From CAVONV01 sp963697355 (GTDB lineage: Bacteria > Acidobacteriota > Vicinamibacteria > Marinacidobacterales > DATDRI01): 64,000 nt of DNA. The notes beneath the pieces were generated by a model. It did not search any database and was not told the DNA's origin. It saw only the letters and a list, made by a program, of their open reading frames with translations. The stretch covers positions 248,001-312,000 of the forward strand of contig CAVONV010000035.1 of NCBI GenBank assembly GCA_963697355.1, given 5' to 3'. Of the stretch, positions 25,475-34,602 are shown piece by piece (position 1 is the first letter of the stretch; the number at the start of each line of letters is the position of its first letter). The translations under genes and the position numbers were made by a program.

Positions 25475-26560
25475 CTATATGGAAGAGCTCCTTTGCTTTT
25501 TCCAGGCCCTCATCGTCAAAACCGCTAGTGTGATCACGGTCAGCGGTATGACGAAGGCCCACATGATGCTGCTGAAAATGGGGAGCGCATCATGATGAGA
25601 TGCGCTCAGAACGAGATAACCCGTATAGGCGACGTAGTATAAGAGAAAGAGCGCCCCTTCCCAACGTGCGACCAGATGATCGGTAAACAAAATGGGCAGA
25701 CAAGCTACGGACACCGCAATCATGACCGGTATGTCGAACGACAGCAGAGCCGGATTCAGCTCGATGCCGTTGGGTGCAACGAGAGAGGCCGTCCCGAGAA
25801 CCATCAATAGGTTGAGAATACAGCTGCCAACGACATTCCCAATCGCGATGTCGCGCTCTCCTCTCATCGCCGCCATCAGTGACGTTGCGAGCTCCGGCAA
25901 GGAAGTACCACCAGCGACCACAGTGAGTCCAATCACGAGCTCGCTGACGCCCATCCAACGAGCGAATGAGGTAGCAGAGTCCACCAACCAACCGGCGCCC
26001 AAGACAAGAAGCACCAGCCCCGCGAGGACCATCACCAATTGGACAACCACTCCAGCCCACTTTTTGCCGACAGGTGCTCTGGCTCTTGGATTTTCTCGAG
26101 GCTCGTCTTCCTTCTTTTGGGTCAGAATCAGCACGACCGTATAGGTGATGAGTGCAAGAACAAGGATGGTACCGTCCCAGCGACCCAAGCTTCCGTTCCA
26201 ACTCAAGATGAGAACGAGGAACGAAACAGCAACCATGATGGGAACATCGAAGCGGACGAGCTGCCGGGAGACGACCAAAGGAGCAAGAAGCGCCGAGCTG
26301 CCCAGGATGAGCAATATGTTGGCGATGTTGCTCCCGACCACATTGCCGACCGACAAATCAGCCTGCCCTTTCAGCAACGACAGGAGACTGATGGAGAGCT
26401 CTGGGGCGCTGGTGCCGAACGCAACCACCGTCAACCCCACCACGAGGGAGCTGACTCCCAGAGAACGGGCCAATCCGGAAGCACCTCTTACGAGAACTTC
26501 TGCGCCGACGACGAGGGCCACGAGCCCCAGAAGGAACCACAAAAGTGCACTCGAGCTCAA
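25475..26560 (-). CDS. Calcium/sodium antiporter (CaCA family, YrbG-like)
   Basis: A 361-residue, roughly ten-helix inner-membrane protein with the two inverted alpha repeats of the CaCA superfamily. Alpha-1 is GLTVVAFGTSAPEL plus GNVVGSNIANILLILG; alpha-2 is GLTVVAGGTSLPELATSL plus GNVVGSCILNLLMVLG. Glu in each [TS]-x-PE motif coordinates the cation. A charged cytoplasmic loop (about 150-175) separates the halves. It exchanges cytoplasmic Ca2+ for Na+ or protons. The start is a TTG with AGAAGGTGG close upstream. Divergent from the GlsB-like gene. Confidence 0.92.
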   Translation of the reverse strand: MSSSALLWFLLGLVALVVGAEVLVRGASGLARSLGVSSLVVGLTVVAFGTSAPELSISLLSLLKGQADLSVGNVVGSNIANILLILGSSALLAPLVVSRQLVRFDVPIMVAVSFLVLILSWNGSLGRWDGTILVLALITYTVVLILTQKKEDEPRENPRARAPVGKKWAGVVVQLVMVLAGLVLLVLGAGWLVDSATSFARWMGVSELVIGLTVVAGGTSLPELATSLMAAMRGERDIAIGNVVGSCILNLLMVLGTASLVAPNGIELNPALLSFDIPVMIAVSVACLPILFTDHLVARWEGALFLLYYVAYTGYLVLSASHHDALPIFSSIMWAFVIPLTVITLAVLTMRAWKKQRSSSI

Positions 26561-26742
26561 TTCACCACCTTCTTGCTCAAATCAATGTTCATCACAAAAA
26601 GGTCATTATCTCCTGCTGCAAGAACGCCGTCGAGAAAAGGGTCACCCCTCCGCCATGGCGGCATCTCTCAAGGCTCTTGACGTGGGTCACTTCGAGTAAT
26701 AGCCTATGACACCCGATTATGGGTAAGAAGGAGGAACCTACC

Positions 26743-26982
26743 ATGAGCTTCCTTTATTTCGCAATTGTAGGCATCATCGCCGGCTGGCTCGCCGGCCAAA
26801 TCATGAAAGGTCGCGGCTTCGGCCTCGTGGGCAACCTCGTCGTCGGTGTGCTGGGCGCCATGCTCGGAGGCTGGCTATTTGGATTCCTGGGTCTTTCGGC
26901 CTACGGGCTCATTGGCTCGATTCTGATGGCCGTTTTCGGCGCCGTGGTCCTTTTATTCCTCATCGGACTCATCAAGAAATAA
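26743..26982 (+). CDS. GlsB/YeaQ/YmgE family stress membrane protein
   Basis: A 79-residue protein with three Gly-rich membrane helices (FAIVGIIAGWLAGQI, LVGNLVVGVLGAMLGGWLFGFLG, LIGSILMAVFGAVVLLFLIGL). These are the transglycosylase-associated family hallmarks, including the G-x-x-A-G-[WQ] motif. AAGGAGGAA seven bases upstream fixes the ATG at 26743. Family members are stress-induced small inner-membrane proteins of unclear biochemistry. Monocistronic by context. Confidence 0.9.
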   Translation: MSFLYFAIVGIIAGWLAGQIMKGRGFGLVGNLVVGVLGAMLGGWLFGFLGLSAYGLIGSILMAVFGAVVLLFLIGLIKK

Positions 26983-26994
26983 CCTTCTCGCTTC

Positions 26995-27184
26995 AAGTTG
27001 AACAGACCAGCAGTCGAGCAGTCGAGCAATCAAGAGGGCGGGGTGTCGTTGCAGTCGGGCAGCCCGCCTTCGCTCCGCACGTCTGTGGACTAAGGGCGGA
27101 GCTACGGCAAGGCCGCGCAGAAGAGCGCAAAGAGGCGGACTGCCTACTGGCCTCTGCTCACTGGCCTTGTACCTACTGGCCCTT
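26995..27184. repeat. Composite intergenic repeat block
   Basis: Three kinds of repeat lie side by side: CAGTCGAG-like octamers (27008-27031), a GC-rich element containing the reverse complement of AGCGAAGGCGG (27064-27075) with GCGGAGCTACGGC, and CTACTGGCC / CTTTCTA heptamer-like repeats (27138-27205). The last run into the 3' end of the beta-galactosidase gene. Confidence 0.6.
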
Positions 27185-30100
27185 CTACTTTCTACTTTCT
27201 ACTTCTTCCTTCTCATGCCAGGAGAATTTCTGCTTGCTCAATTCCATCGGATCGTCGTCCACCAGAGAAAACGGACGCAGTCTGAAGGTGTAAGTGTATC
27301 TCTTCGCAGGGAGCCTATACTGCTCGTGGACCCTTGCTCCCCAGCTCGTATCGCCCCCGACGCCCATTTGCTTGTAGTCGAGGTTCAATGTCACGAAATC
27401 TCGCGGCTTCACGTCGATGGCATGGCGTTGCCTCTTCGTCGGCCCCGGATCCAGATCGTCGATTCCAAACGGATGGGCGCTGACGTTTAGCAATGGCATG
27501 CCCACCGCGAGGAGGCCAACACCATCTTCGTTGGTCAATGCGACCCATCGGACGTCGGATTTGTTGCCGTTTTCTTGAGGTCGAACGTAGGGCTGATACT
27601 GGTCCCAGACTCTCCCTCTATAGACTGCTATCTTGGCTCCCGTCTTTCGGTCCCAATAGCTCTCATGTGGGCCGCGCCCGTACCAGGTCATGTTCTGAAG
27701 CGCATCCGACAATCTCATCCTCATGCCGAACCGCGGCAGGTCGGGGAGCCCTAACCCCCCCGGCTCGAATCGGTTCTCGACGAGGATATCTCCGCTTCCA
27801 AAGACGTGGTAGGTCGTTGTGTATCTGGACCCACCGGCCGGAAGTGTGGCGACGACCTCTATGAGGACATCTCGATCCGAGTTCTGGCGGATCGACACGT
27901 CGTTCACAATTCTCTTCTCGCCTGCCTCGCGCCAGATGCCCAGGCGCTCGGGCATGTCGTTGCCAAAGTCGTTATCGGTCGGAGCACGCCAAAAATTCGG
28001 TACGGGACCACTTCGGAACAACTCCGTCTCTCCATAGGTCATCGAAAGGATCTCGCCCGTGGCGGTATCGAAGGTCACTGAGAACTCGTCTCCCACGATG
28101 CGCAGCCCGTTGTCGTTCTCATGGGGTGTCAGTTTGGCGGCCCGTGCCAACTCGACGGCCGACTCTGGCTCGCCAACCGGCAACTTGAATTGTTCCCAAG
28201 CGACCTCGTGCCCCTTCGGAACGAGCGCAGAGGCCTCTCGAGTCCGGAAGCTCAAGTTGAGGAAGTACTCGACGCCGGGTACCGGCTCAATCACCGGCAG
28301 AGGCAATTCAATGGTTTCGTCAAAATGTGGGGCGATATCCGGTGACACCATCTCGCCCTCGGCGAGCCTCTCGTCATCTCCCACGACCGCCCAGATGAGC
28401 TCGAGCTCACTCGTACTCGTGAAATCGTATCGATTCACGATCTTCACTCGGCCGCTGGCCAACTCGATCGGCTCCACATGGACAGGCTGGTAGACCTTCT
28501 TGACCTCCCAGAGGCTGGGATAAGGCTCGCGATCGGCCGAAACGAGACCGTTGATACAAAAGTTGCCACCGCTCGGTGTCCCCTCCGGGCCAAAATCGCC
28601 GCCGTATGCCCAGTAGGATTCCCCTTCCGGCGAAGTCTTCTCGATCGCCTGATCCACCCAGTCCCATATGAAGCCGCCTTGAAGCGACGCGTGCCGATGG
28701 ATCACATCCCAATAGTCCTGCAGATTGCCCACGCTATTCCCCATAGCATGAGCGTACTCGCAGAGGATGAGTGGGCGTTGTCTTCTTTCACTGCCGTAGG
28801 CTTCGAGAATGTGGATGCGGGCATACATGGGAGCGAAGATATCCGTGTGGCGACGCAAATCGGCCATTTCGTATTGGACCGGCCGGGAAGGATCCCGTCT
28901 CTTTGTCCATTGGTACATCTTCTCGAAGATGACTCCGTCGCCCGATTCGTTACCCAGCGACCAGACGATAACGGAGGGATGATTCTTGTCACGCTCCACC
29001 ATCCTCACCATGCGATCGAGATGAGCCGCCTCCCACTCCGGCTTGTTGGCCAATGTCACGTCCGGGTCGTAGCCCACGCCATGGGACTCGACGTTAGCTT
29101 CATCCACGACGTAGAGGCCGTACTCATCACAGAGCTCGTACCACCGGGGAACGTTGGGGTAGTGGCTGGTCCTGACGGCGTTGATGTTGAATCGTTTCAT
29201 CAGTTGAATGTCTTTCAACATGAGCTCTTCCGACATCACTCTCCCCTTTTCGGGATCGTGCTCATGACGATTGACGCCTTTGATCAAAACAGGGGTCCCG
29301 TTGACCAACAGCTGCCCTTTCCGGATCTCCACCTTTCTAAGTCCGACGCGTCTCGAGACCACCTCTTGAACCGCTCCATCCTCATCTAGTAATTGCAGGA
29401 CGAGGGAATAGAGGTGAGGTGACTCGGCGCTCCATTTCTTGGGACGCGAAATCGTCGTCTCGAAGACGACGAACGATCGACTGCTTGCCGCAACCTCGAT
29501 GTCCTCGACCATCGGCTGTGGGAGCACCGAGCGGTCGTCCTCGTCGAGCAGATCCATGACGACCTGCAAGGGGTCCGAGGCCGTCGTCCGATGATTTTCG
29601 AGATCGACCTCTACGCGTAACTGCCCGTCGGCATACTCGTTCACGAGATCGGCCACGGCCAAGAAATCAAACATGTGAGTCGGTGGCGTCGAATACGCGA
29701 AAACGTCCCTCTCGATACCGCTCAGCCTCCAGAAATCTTGATCCTCCAGGTAGCTCCCGTCACTCCAGCGGTAAACTTCCACGGCCAGCGTGTTCTCCCC
29801 GGGTCGAACATAGGACGTGATATCGAACTCTGCCGGTGTCTTACTACCTTGGCTATAGCCAACCTCTTGCCCGTTGATCCAGACGTAGAAGGCTGAGTTC
29901 ACGCCACCAAAATGAAGGAACACCTGTCGGTCGAGCCAACTCCCGGGGAGCACAAAAGTCCTTCTGTATGACCCGACCGGATTCTCTTGGTGAGGCACTC
30001 TCGGAGGGACCGGTTCGGAAGAAAACGGCAATCCGGCCTCGATGTATATGGGCACACCGTAACCCTCGAGCTGCCAGTTGCTGGGCACCGTCATTTCCTC

Positions 30101-30391
30101 CCAACGACTGACATCGAAGTCTTCTTCATAGAAACGAACGGGTCGATGAGCAGGGTCGCTTGACCAGTGGAATTTCCACGAACCGTTGAGCGATAGAAAA
30201 AAGGGCGATCGATTGGGTGCTCCAGCCAAGGCTGAGGCGCGATCCGCAAAGGGTATGAAAGAACTCCTCGCCGGCTCCCGGTTCCGGGAGAAGACTTCGG
30301 GATCTTCCCAGTCCACCCTCGCGGGCGATCTTGGGTTACAGCCAACAAGAACTATCCCGGTGAGAACGATTCCTATGGCACCTCTCGTCAT
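27185..30391 (-). CDS. lacZ: Beta-galactosidase (GH2), lipoprotein form
   Basis: A 1068-residue LacZ-type enzyme. The ATG at 30391 has GAGGTG eight bases ahead. Unlike E. coli LacZ it has a lipoprotein signal (GIVLVG-Cys18), so it acts on the periplasmic or surface side. Domains in order are the sugar-binding jelly roll (about 60-230), an immunoglobulin-like sandwich, and the TIM barrel with GVNRHEHDP, acid/base Glu482 in SLGNESGDG and nucleophile Glu545 in LCEYAHAMGNS. A second sandwich and the small-chain domain follow (YGRGPHESYWDRK near 910). It splits beta-galactosides. It is divergent from a TonB-dependent receptor, and galactokinase lies 6 kb away. Confidence 0.95.
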   Translation of the reverse strand: MTRGAIGIVLTGIVLVGCNPRSPARVDWEDPEVFSRNREPARSSFIPFADRASALAGAPNRSPFFLSLNGSWKFHWSSDPAHRPVRFYEEDFDVSRWEEMTVPSNWQLEGYGVPIYIEAGLPFSSEPVPPRVPHQENPVGSYRRTFVLPGSWLDRQVFLHFGGVNSAFYVWINGQEVGYSQGSKTPAEFDITSYVRPGENTLAVEVYRWSDGSYLEDQDFWRLSGIERDVFAYSTPPTHMFDFLAVADLVNEYADGQLRVEVDLENHRTTASDPLQVVMDLLDEDDRSVLPQPMVEDIEVAASSRSFVVFETTISRPKKWSAESPHLYSLVLQLLDEDGAVQEVVSRRVGLRKVEIRKGQLLVNGTPVLIKGVNRHEHDPEKGRVMSEELMLKDIQLMKRFNINAVRTSHYPNVPRWYELCDEYGLYVVDEANVESHGVGYDPDVTLANKPEWEAAHLDRMVRMVERDKNHPSVIVWSLGNESGDGVIFEKMYQWTKRRDPSRPVQYEMADLRRHTDIFAPMYARIHILEAYGSERRQRPLILCEYAHAMGNSVGNLQDYWDVIHRHASLQGGFIWDWVDQAIEKTSPEGESYWAYGGDFGPEGTPSGGNFCINGLVSADREPYPSLWEVKKVYQPVHVEPIELASGRVKIVNRYDFTSTSELELIWAVVGDDERLAEGEMVSPDIAPHFDETIELPLPVIEPVPGVEYFLNLSFRTREASALVPKGHEVAWEQFKLPVGEPESAVELARAAKLTPHENDNGLRIVGDEFSVTFDTATGEILSMTYGETELFRSGPVPNFWRAPTDNDFGNDMPERLGIWREAGEKRIVNDVSIRQNSDRDVLIEVVATLPAGGSRYTTTYHVFGSGDILVENRFEPGGLGLPDLPRFGMRMRLSDALQNMTWYGRGPHESYWDRKTGAKIAVYRGRVWDQYQPYVRPQENGNKSDVRWVALTNEDGVGLLAVGMPLLNVSAHPFGIDDLDPGPTKRQRHAIDVKPRDFVTLNLDYKQMGVGGDTSWGARVHEQYRLPAKRYTYTFRLRPFSLVDDDPMELSKQKFSWHEKEEVESRK

Positions 30392-30780
30392 CGTCAAACA
30401 CCTCGAGAATGGGGCGAACTTCGCAGCATCCTATCGCATGGCGGCACCGCTGGATAGGACGGCGTTCAATGAGCTTCTCACCAAATTGAAACACTTCGTA
30501 ACGAAACACTTCGCTCCTTCTATTCAATTCAATGGATAGAACTCCAATAAATTGGATTTCGATCTAAAACATTGGATCTTTCGTCACATAAAATGAGCTC
30601 AATGAGACGCTAGTTCCCGCTCGAACATATTTTTGTTGTGCATTTTCAAAATTTAAAACATATATATTCGGCCAAAACGACATTATTCCACATGTAAATT
30701 CTTGGCTCGTGATTTGCACTCACATCGCACTAAGAGCATGAGTTTTATCACTCATTAACAAAGCTTCAAGGAGGGAACAC
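30392..30780. promoter_or_regulatory. Divergent promoter region between lacZ and the TonB-dependent receptor
   Basis: 389 bases without a gene. The central part (30540-30740) is distinctly AT-rich compared with the surroundings and probably holds both promoters. TTGTGC at 30636 with TATATA at 30661 is a weak candidate for the receptor, but the 19-base spacer is long. AAGGAGGG directly precedes the receptor ATG. Confidence 0.45.
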
Positions 30781-33636
30781 ATGAAGCGACTTTTTCTCGT
30801 ATGGCTGGCCCTTCTCATCGGGTTGGCACCCTATGCCTACTCTCAAGTTGCAAAGGGTAACATCTATGGCACCGTCACCGATGACTCGGGTGCCGTCTTA
30901 CCCGGCGCGGTAGCCACTCTCACGGGCGACTTGGGCACCAACTCCACCGTCACCGACGGCACCGGCAAGTTCCGTTTCCTCAACATGGACCACGGAAACT
31001 ATACGATCCGGGTCGAGCTGGCGGGCTTCGTGACCCAACAACGAGACTTCATCCTGTCGTCGGCGGTCAACGTGGACTTCAACTTCGCGATGTCGATTGC
31101 AGGCGTCGAGGAGACTATCACGGTCACCGCTGAGACCCCGGTCGTCGACATCAAAAAGACCGGTACCGAACAGACCATTCAGAAAGACGAGCTCGAGAAA
31201 GTCCCGAGCTCTCGTGACCCTTGGGCCCTTCTCAGGACCGTCGCCGGCGTCCAAGTGGACCGCGTGAACCTGGCCGGGTCTGAAAGCGGCCAGCAGTCGG
31301 GCTACCAAGGAAAAGGCGCCAACGCGGACAACAACACCTGGAGCATCGACGGCATCAACATCACCGACATGGCCGCCACGGGCGCCTCACCGACCTATTA
31401 CACCTATGATACGTTCGATGAGGTCAACGTCACCACAGGTGGATCCGATATCACGGCACCTACCGGTGGTGTCCACATGAGCTTCGTGACCAAGCGCGGC
31501 ACCAACAACTACCATGGTTCTTTCGTGTTCAACTGGGTGGACGACGCGCTGCAGTCCGCGAACCTTCCGCCGGAGCTCGACGGAGACCCGCGACTCAAGG
31601 GTAGTGACAAGGCCGACCACACCGACAACATCACCGACTACAGCGTCGAGTTCGGCGGCCCCATCCTCAAGGACAAGCTGTGGTTCTATGGTCAATACGG
31701 TAAGAACGACATCCAGATCCTCACGCTTCCGCAGACCAGGGACCAAACGATCCTCAAGAACTACACGGTCAAAGTGAACTTCCAAGCCACTCAAAAAGAC
31801 ACCATCTCCTATTTCTGGTTCCTGGGCGCCAAAGAAAAATACGGACGCTCGCCCGGAGGTTCCTTGGAGCAGACGGAAGAGCACCTCTGGGATCAAGGCG
31901 GGTACTACCCGAGACAACCTCACGGATTGACCAAGGTGGACTGGAACCGCGTCTGGAGTCCCAACTTCATCATGAACGCCAAGTACGCCTATTACAGCAC
32001 CGGTTTCTCACTGGCGGGACGAGTCGATGAAGACGAAGTCCAGGACTATGTCCAGGGCAGGTATTTTGGAGCTCCGTACTCGGCGCTCTACGGCCGACCT
32101 CAGTCGACGTTCCGGGTCGACAACAGCTACTTCCTGGAGCAGGGCGAGGGCAGCCACGAGATCAAGTTCGGTGGCGGCTACAAGCTGGTCAACAACGAGT
32201 CCCAGGCCGTGACCGCCGGGAACAAGACCGTTGCCTATATCAACACGTCCGGCAACGACGAGGCACGGTTCTACCGTGACTCCTACTCCGGCACCAAGGG
32301 CACTTACTTCAGCCTCTACGCGGGCGACACCTACACACGTGGCCGCATGAACCTGAACGTGGGCGTGCGCTACGACCGGCAAACCAGCGAGAACAAAGCG
32401 GCTGAGGTAGGCGGTAATCCGCTCATTCCAGAGCTCCTTCCCGGCTTGAGCTTTGCCGGCGGCGGTGTGGGCGTGAACTGGAACAACGTCTCTCCTCGGT
32501 TTGCGCTGACCTATGCGCTGGACGAGGAGTACAAGACGGTCCTGCGGGCCTCGTTTTCCGCTTACCACGGGCAGCTTTACGTAGGGGCGGCCGGCAATGA
32601 CAATCCTCTCGGTGGACGGGCATACCTCCAATACCCTTGGGTGGATGCTAACGGAGACCGGAAGATCCAGCTGAATGAAGTCGATTTTTCCCAACTGAAC
32701 ACCTTCGGCGGCGTCGACCCCAACGACCCGGGAAGAATCGGGGAATCGGTGGACAAGATCGATCCGGACTACTCCGCCGACAAGGACTACGAGTTCGTCC
32801 TCGGCATGGATCGCGAGATCGTGCAGGACCTGGGTGTCGGCGTGGCGTTTAGCTATCGGAACTCCAACAACTTCACCTGGTACCCGGACATCGGCGTCAC
32901 CTCGGCGGACTATAGTCAGGGCACACCCTCCACCATCGATGGTTACACCGCAACACCCTGGGTCCTCAACGCTGGTGTTCTCGATCGGCCTGGGGTCACG
33001 GGCGGCGACATCGAGACCAACCGGGACGGCTACAGCCGCAAGTACTGGGGCCTCGAATTCACGATGAACAAGCGTCTCTCTAACAAGTGGATGAGCCGGA
33101 TGAGCTTCGCGTACAACCAGCAGCATGAGCACTACGACGGCATGGCTGGTATCCAAAATCCGTCCTTCTTCGATACCTCACCGACCGGTCAGGACGGGAG
33201 CCCCGTGATCCGTCTGGGTGGCGGCTCGGGCAAGAGCATCTACTTCACCTACGGCTGGACGTTCAACATTTCGGGTCTCTACCAGCTCCCCTACGATTTC
33301 GACATCGCCGGTAACCTCTTCACCCGTCAAGGCTATCCGCTACCTTACTGGCAGCGTCTGAACCTTGGCGCGCTCGAGGGAACGACGGAAGTCGTCGCTG
33401 TCCCCAACGTCGAAGATGAGAGACTTCCCACGCTCGTGAACGTGGATCTCCGATTTGCCAAGAACTTCAACTTCGCAAGTGGTCGAGGTGCGACCCTCGC
33501 GTTCGAGGTGTTCAACCTCTTTAACGGCAACAAGAGTCTGGCCCGCTATATCAACTTGGGCTCGTCAGAGTTCTTCCGGCTGGACGAGATCCTGGCCCCG
33601 CGTATTGCTCGTATCGTAGCGAGAGTACGCTTCTAG
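30781..33636 (+). CDS. TonB-dependent receptor, Oar-like, with N-terminal carboxypeptidase-regulatory domain
   Basis: A 951-residue outer-membrane protein. The signal peptide ends AYSQ (about residue 21). A CarboxypepD_reg-like beta domain follows (GNIYGTVTDDSGAVLPGA, DGTGKFRFLNMDHGNYT). Next is a plug domain (VDIKKTGTEQTIQKDELEKV, NTWSIDGINITD, GGVHMSFVTKRGTNNYHG) and then a large beta barrel ending RIVARVRF with the terminal Phe needed for Bam recognition. It imports or binds a large substrate, possibly galacto-oligosaccharides, given the divergent lacZ. There is a strong ribosome site (AAGGAGGG). A perfect terminator follows. Codon usage is notably C/G-third-position rich, fitting high expression. 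Confidence 0.93.
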   Translation: MKRLFLVWLALLIGLAPYAYSQVAKGNIYGTVTDDSGAVLPGAVATLTGDLGTNSTVTDGTGKFRFLNMDHGNYTIRVELAGFVTQQRDFILSSAVNVDFNFAMSIAGVEETITVTAETPVVDIKKTGTEQTIQKDELEKVPSSRDPWALLRTVAGVQVDRVNLAGSESGQQSGYQGKGANADNNTWSIDGINITDMAATGASPTYYTYDTFDEVNVTTGGSDITAPTGGVHMSFVTKRGTNNYHGSFVFNWVDDALQSANLPPELDGDPRLKGSDKADHTDNITDYSVEFGGPILKDKLWFYGQYGKNDIQILTLPQTRDQTILKNYTVKVNFQATQKDTISYFWFLGAKEKYGRSPGGSLEQTEEHLWDQGGYYPRQPHGLTKVDWNRVWSPNFIMNAKYAYYSTGFSLAGRVDEDEVQDYVQGRYFGAPYSALYGRPQSTFRVDNSYFLEQGEGSHEIKFGGGYKLVNNESQAVTAGNKTVAYINTSGNDEARFYRDSYSGTKGTYFSLYAGDTYTRGRMNLNVGVRYDRQTSENKAAEVGGNPLIPELLPGLSFAGGGVGVNWNNVSPRFALTYALDEEYKTVLRASFSAYHGQLYVGAAGNDNPLGGRAYLQYPWVDANGDRKIQLNEVDFSQLNTFGGVDPNDPGRIGESVDKIDPDYSADKDYEFVLGMDREIVQDLGVGVAFSYRNSNNFTWYPDIGVTSADYSQGTPSTIDGYTATPWVLNAGVLDRPGVTGGDIETNRDGYSRKYWGLEFTMNKRLSNKWMSRMSFAYNQQHEHYDGMAGIQNPSFFDTSPTGQDGSPVIRLGGGSGKSIYFTYGWTFNISGLYQLPYDFDIAGNLFTRQGYPLPYWQRLNLGALEGTTEVVAVPNVEDERLPTLVNVDLRFAKNFNFASGRGATLAFEVFNLFNGNKSLARYINLGSSEFFRLDEILAPRIARIVARVRF

Positions 33637-33668
33637 GTCATCTAGTAGCTAAGAGGAGCTAAGCCTTC

Positions 33669-33703
33669 AAGCCCCGGGGACAACCTCCCCGGGGCTTTTC
33701 TTT
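33669..33703 (+). terminator. Rho-independent terminator after the TonB-dependent receptor
   Basis: A perfect 12-bp stem (AAGCCCCGGGGA / TCCCCGGGGCTT) with a 5-base loop is followed by TTCTTT. Confidence 0.93.
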
Positions 33704-33980
33704 GGGCAATAAAGAAGCCGCAAACGAACGCGAATGGAAAGACAAACGCCGCCAAGGTCATTGCACGGGCGTTGAAATGCCACCCACCAGTGTTGGTATT
33801 CCCTAGTTGGGAAATCGACAAGGAATCGGCAGCCTAAACTATTCAATTGAAGAGACGGCGCGGTTTTTGACTGGAGGCGCCGCAGCTCAGTTCAGCCGGT
33901 TAGAAGGGCGAGCCGAGTGTGAGGACCGCCTGGAGATTCAATACCAAATGGGCCATAATATCGGTGAGAGGAAGGCTATC

Positions 33981-34211
33981 GTGGCGACAATAAAGGATGA
34001 ACTCGAAGTGGCAGCGTTGAAGTTACCACCTGCTGAACGGGCGAGACTGGTGCACCGGCTCCTCACGAGTTTGGAATCCTTGGAAGGGCGTGACGTCGAG
34101 GCCGACTGGATCGAGGAAGCCGAGCGTCGATACGCCAATTATAGAAAGGGCATTCTCGCTGGTAGATCTGCCGATTTGGTACTAAGAGAAGCCAAAGCAC
34201 ATCTCGAATGA
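33981..34211 (+). CDS. Type II antitoxin, addiction-module component family
   Basis: A 77-residue protein read from the GTG at 33981, which has AGAGGAAGG six bases upstream; an ATG at 33948 is the longer choice. The sequence ELEVAALKLPPAERARLVHRLL followed by SLE and a WIEEAERR helix is typical of the TIGR02574-like antitoxins paired with ParE/RelE toxins. Its last four bases overlap the toxin start (ATGA). It should neutralise the toxin and repress the pair's own promoter. Confidence 0.85.
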   Translation: MATIKDELEVAALKLPPAERARLVHRLLTSLESLEGRDVEADWIEEAERRYANYRKGILAGRSADLVLREAKAHLE

Positions 34212-34501
34212 AGAAACGCATATTCCTCCAACCGGCGGAGGAAGAGATGCTCGAGGCAGCTCGGTACTATGAAGAGCAAAGCCGCGGATTGGGCGTGGCT
34301 TTCCTTGAAGAGATCGAACACACTATCACATCTATTGTTACCCACCCTCAATCCGGCAAGAAACTATCGGACAACATACGGCGTCGCATTGCGCGGCGAT
34401 TTCCATTCGGTGTTCTATATGCCATAGAACCAGATGCAATCGTTATTGTTGCGATCATGCATCTTCACAGGCGACCCGGATATTGGAAGGACCGAATATA
34501 G
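34208..34501 (+). CDS. ParE/RelE-type toxin
   Basis: A 97-residue toxin: LQPAEEEMLEAARYYEEQ, GLGVAFLEEIEHTI, then the core strands RRIARRFPFGVLYAIEPDAI and VIVAIMHLHRRPGYW. That fits the ParE fold in order and length. ParE proteins poison gyrase and RelE relatives cut mRNA; which applies here is not visible. It overlaps the antitoxin by four bases, so the module appears intact. Confidence 0.88.
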   Translation: MKKRIFLQPAEEEMLEAARYYEEQSRGLGVAFLEEIEHTITSIVTHPQSGKKLSDNIRRRIARRFPFGVLYAIEPDAIVIVAIMHLHRRPGYWKDRI

Positions 34502-34602
34502 CCTTCAACTTCTTGCGGCCACATGTCTCCTGCTGCTTTGCGTCTCCGCGCCTCGGCGTAGGCGGACTGCCTGACTGCTCGACTACTTTGACTGCTTGAC
34601 TG
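34502..34602. repeat. GACTGCTT-type octamer array and GCGTCTCCGCGCC element
   Basis: 34535-34560 reads TTTGCGTCTCCGCGCCTCGGCGTA, a degenerate form of the element at 55905-56015. 34565-34600 holds GACTGCTC/GACTACTT/GACTGCTT units, a second octamer class also found at 59021 and 59113. Confidence 0.6.

Noticed and set aside
32008..33156. A 382-codon open frame antisense to the TonB-dependent receptor
   Set aside because: The receptor's codon bias (G/C third bases) keeps the opposite frame open; the translation is Val/Leu/His-rich without domain motifs and has no ribosome site.
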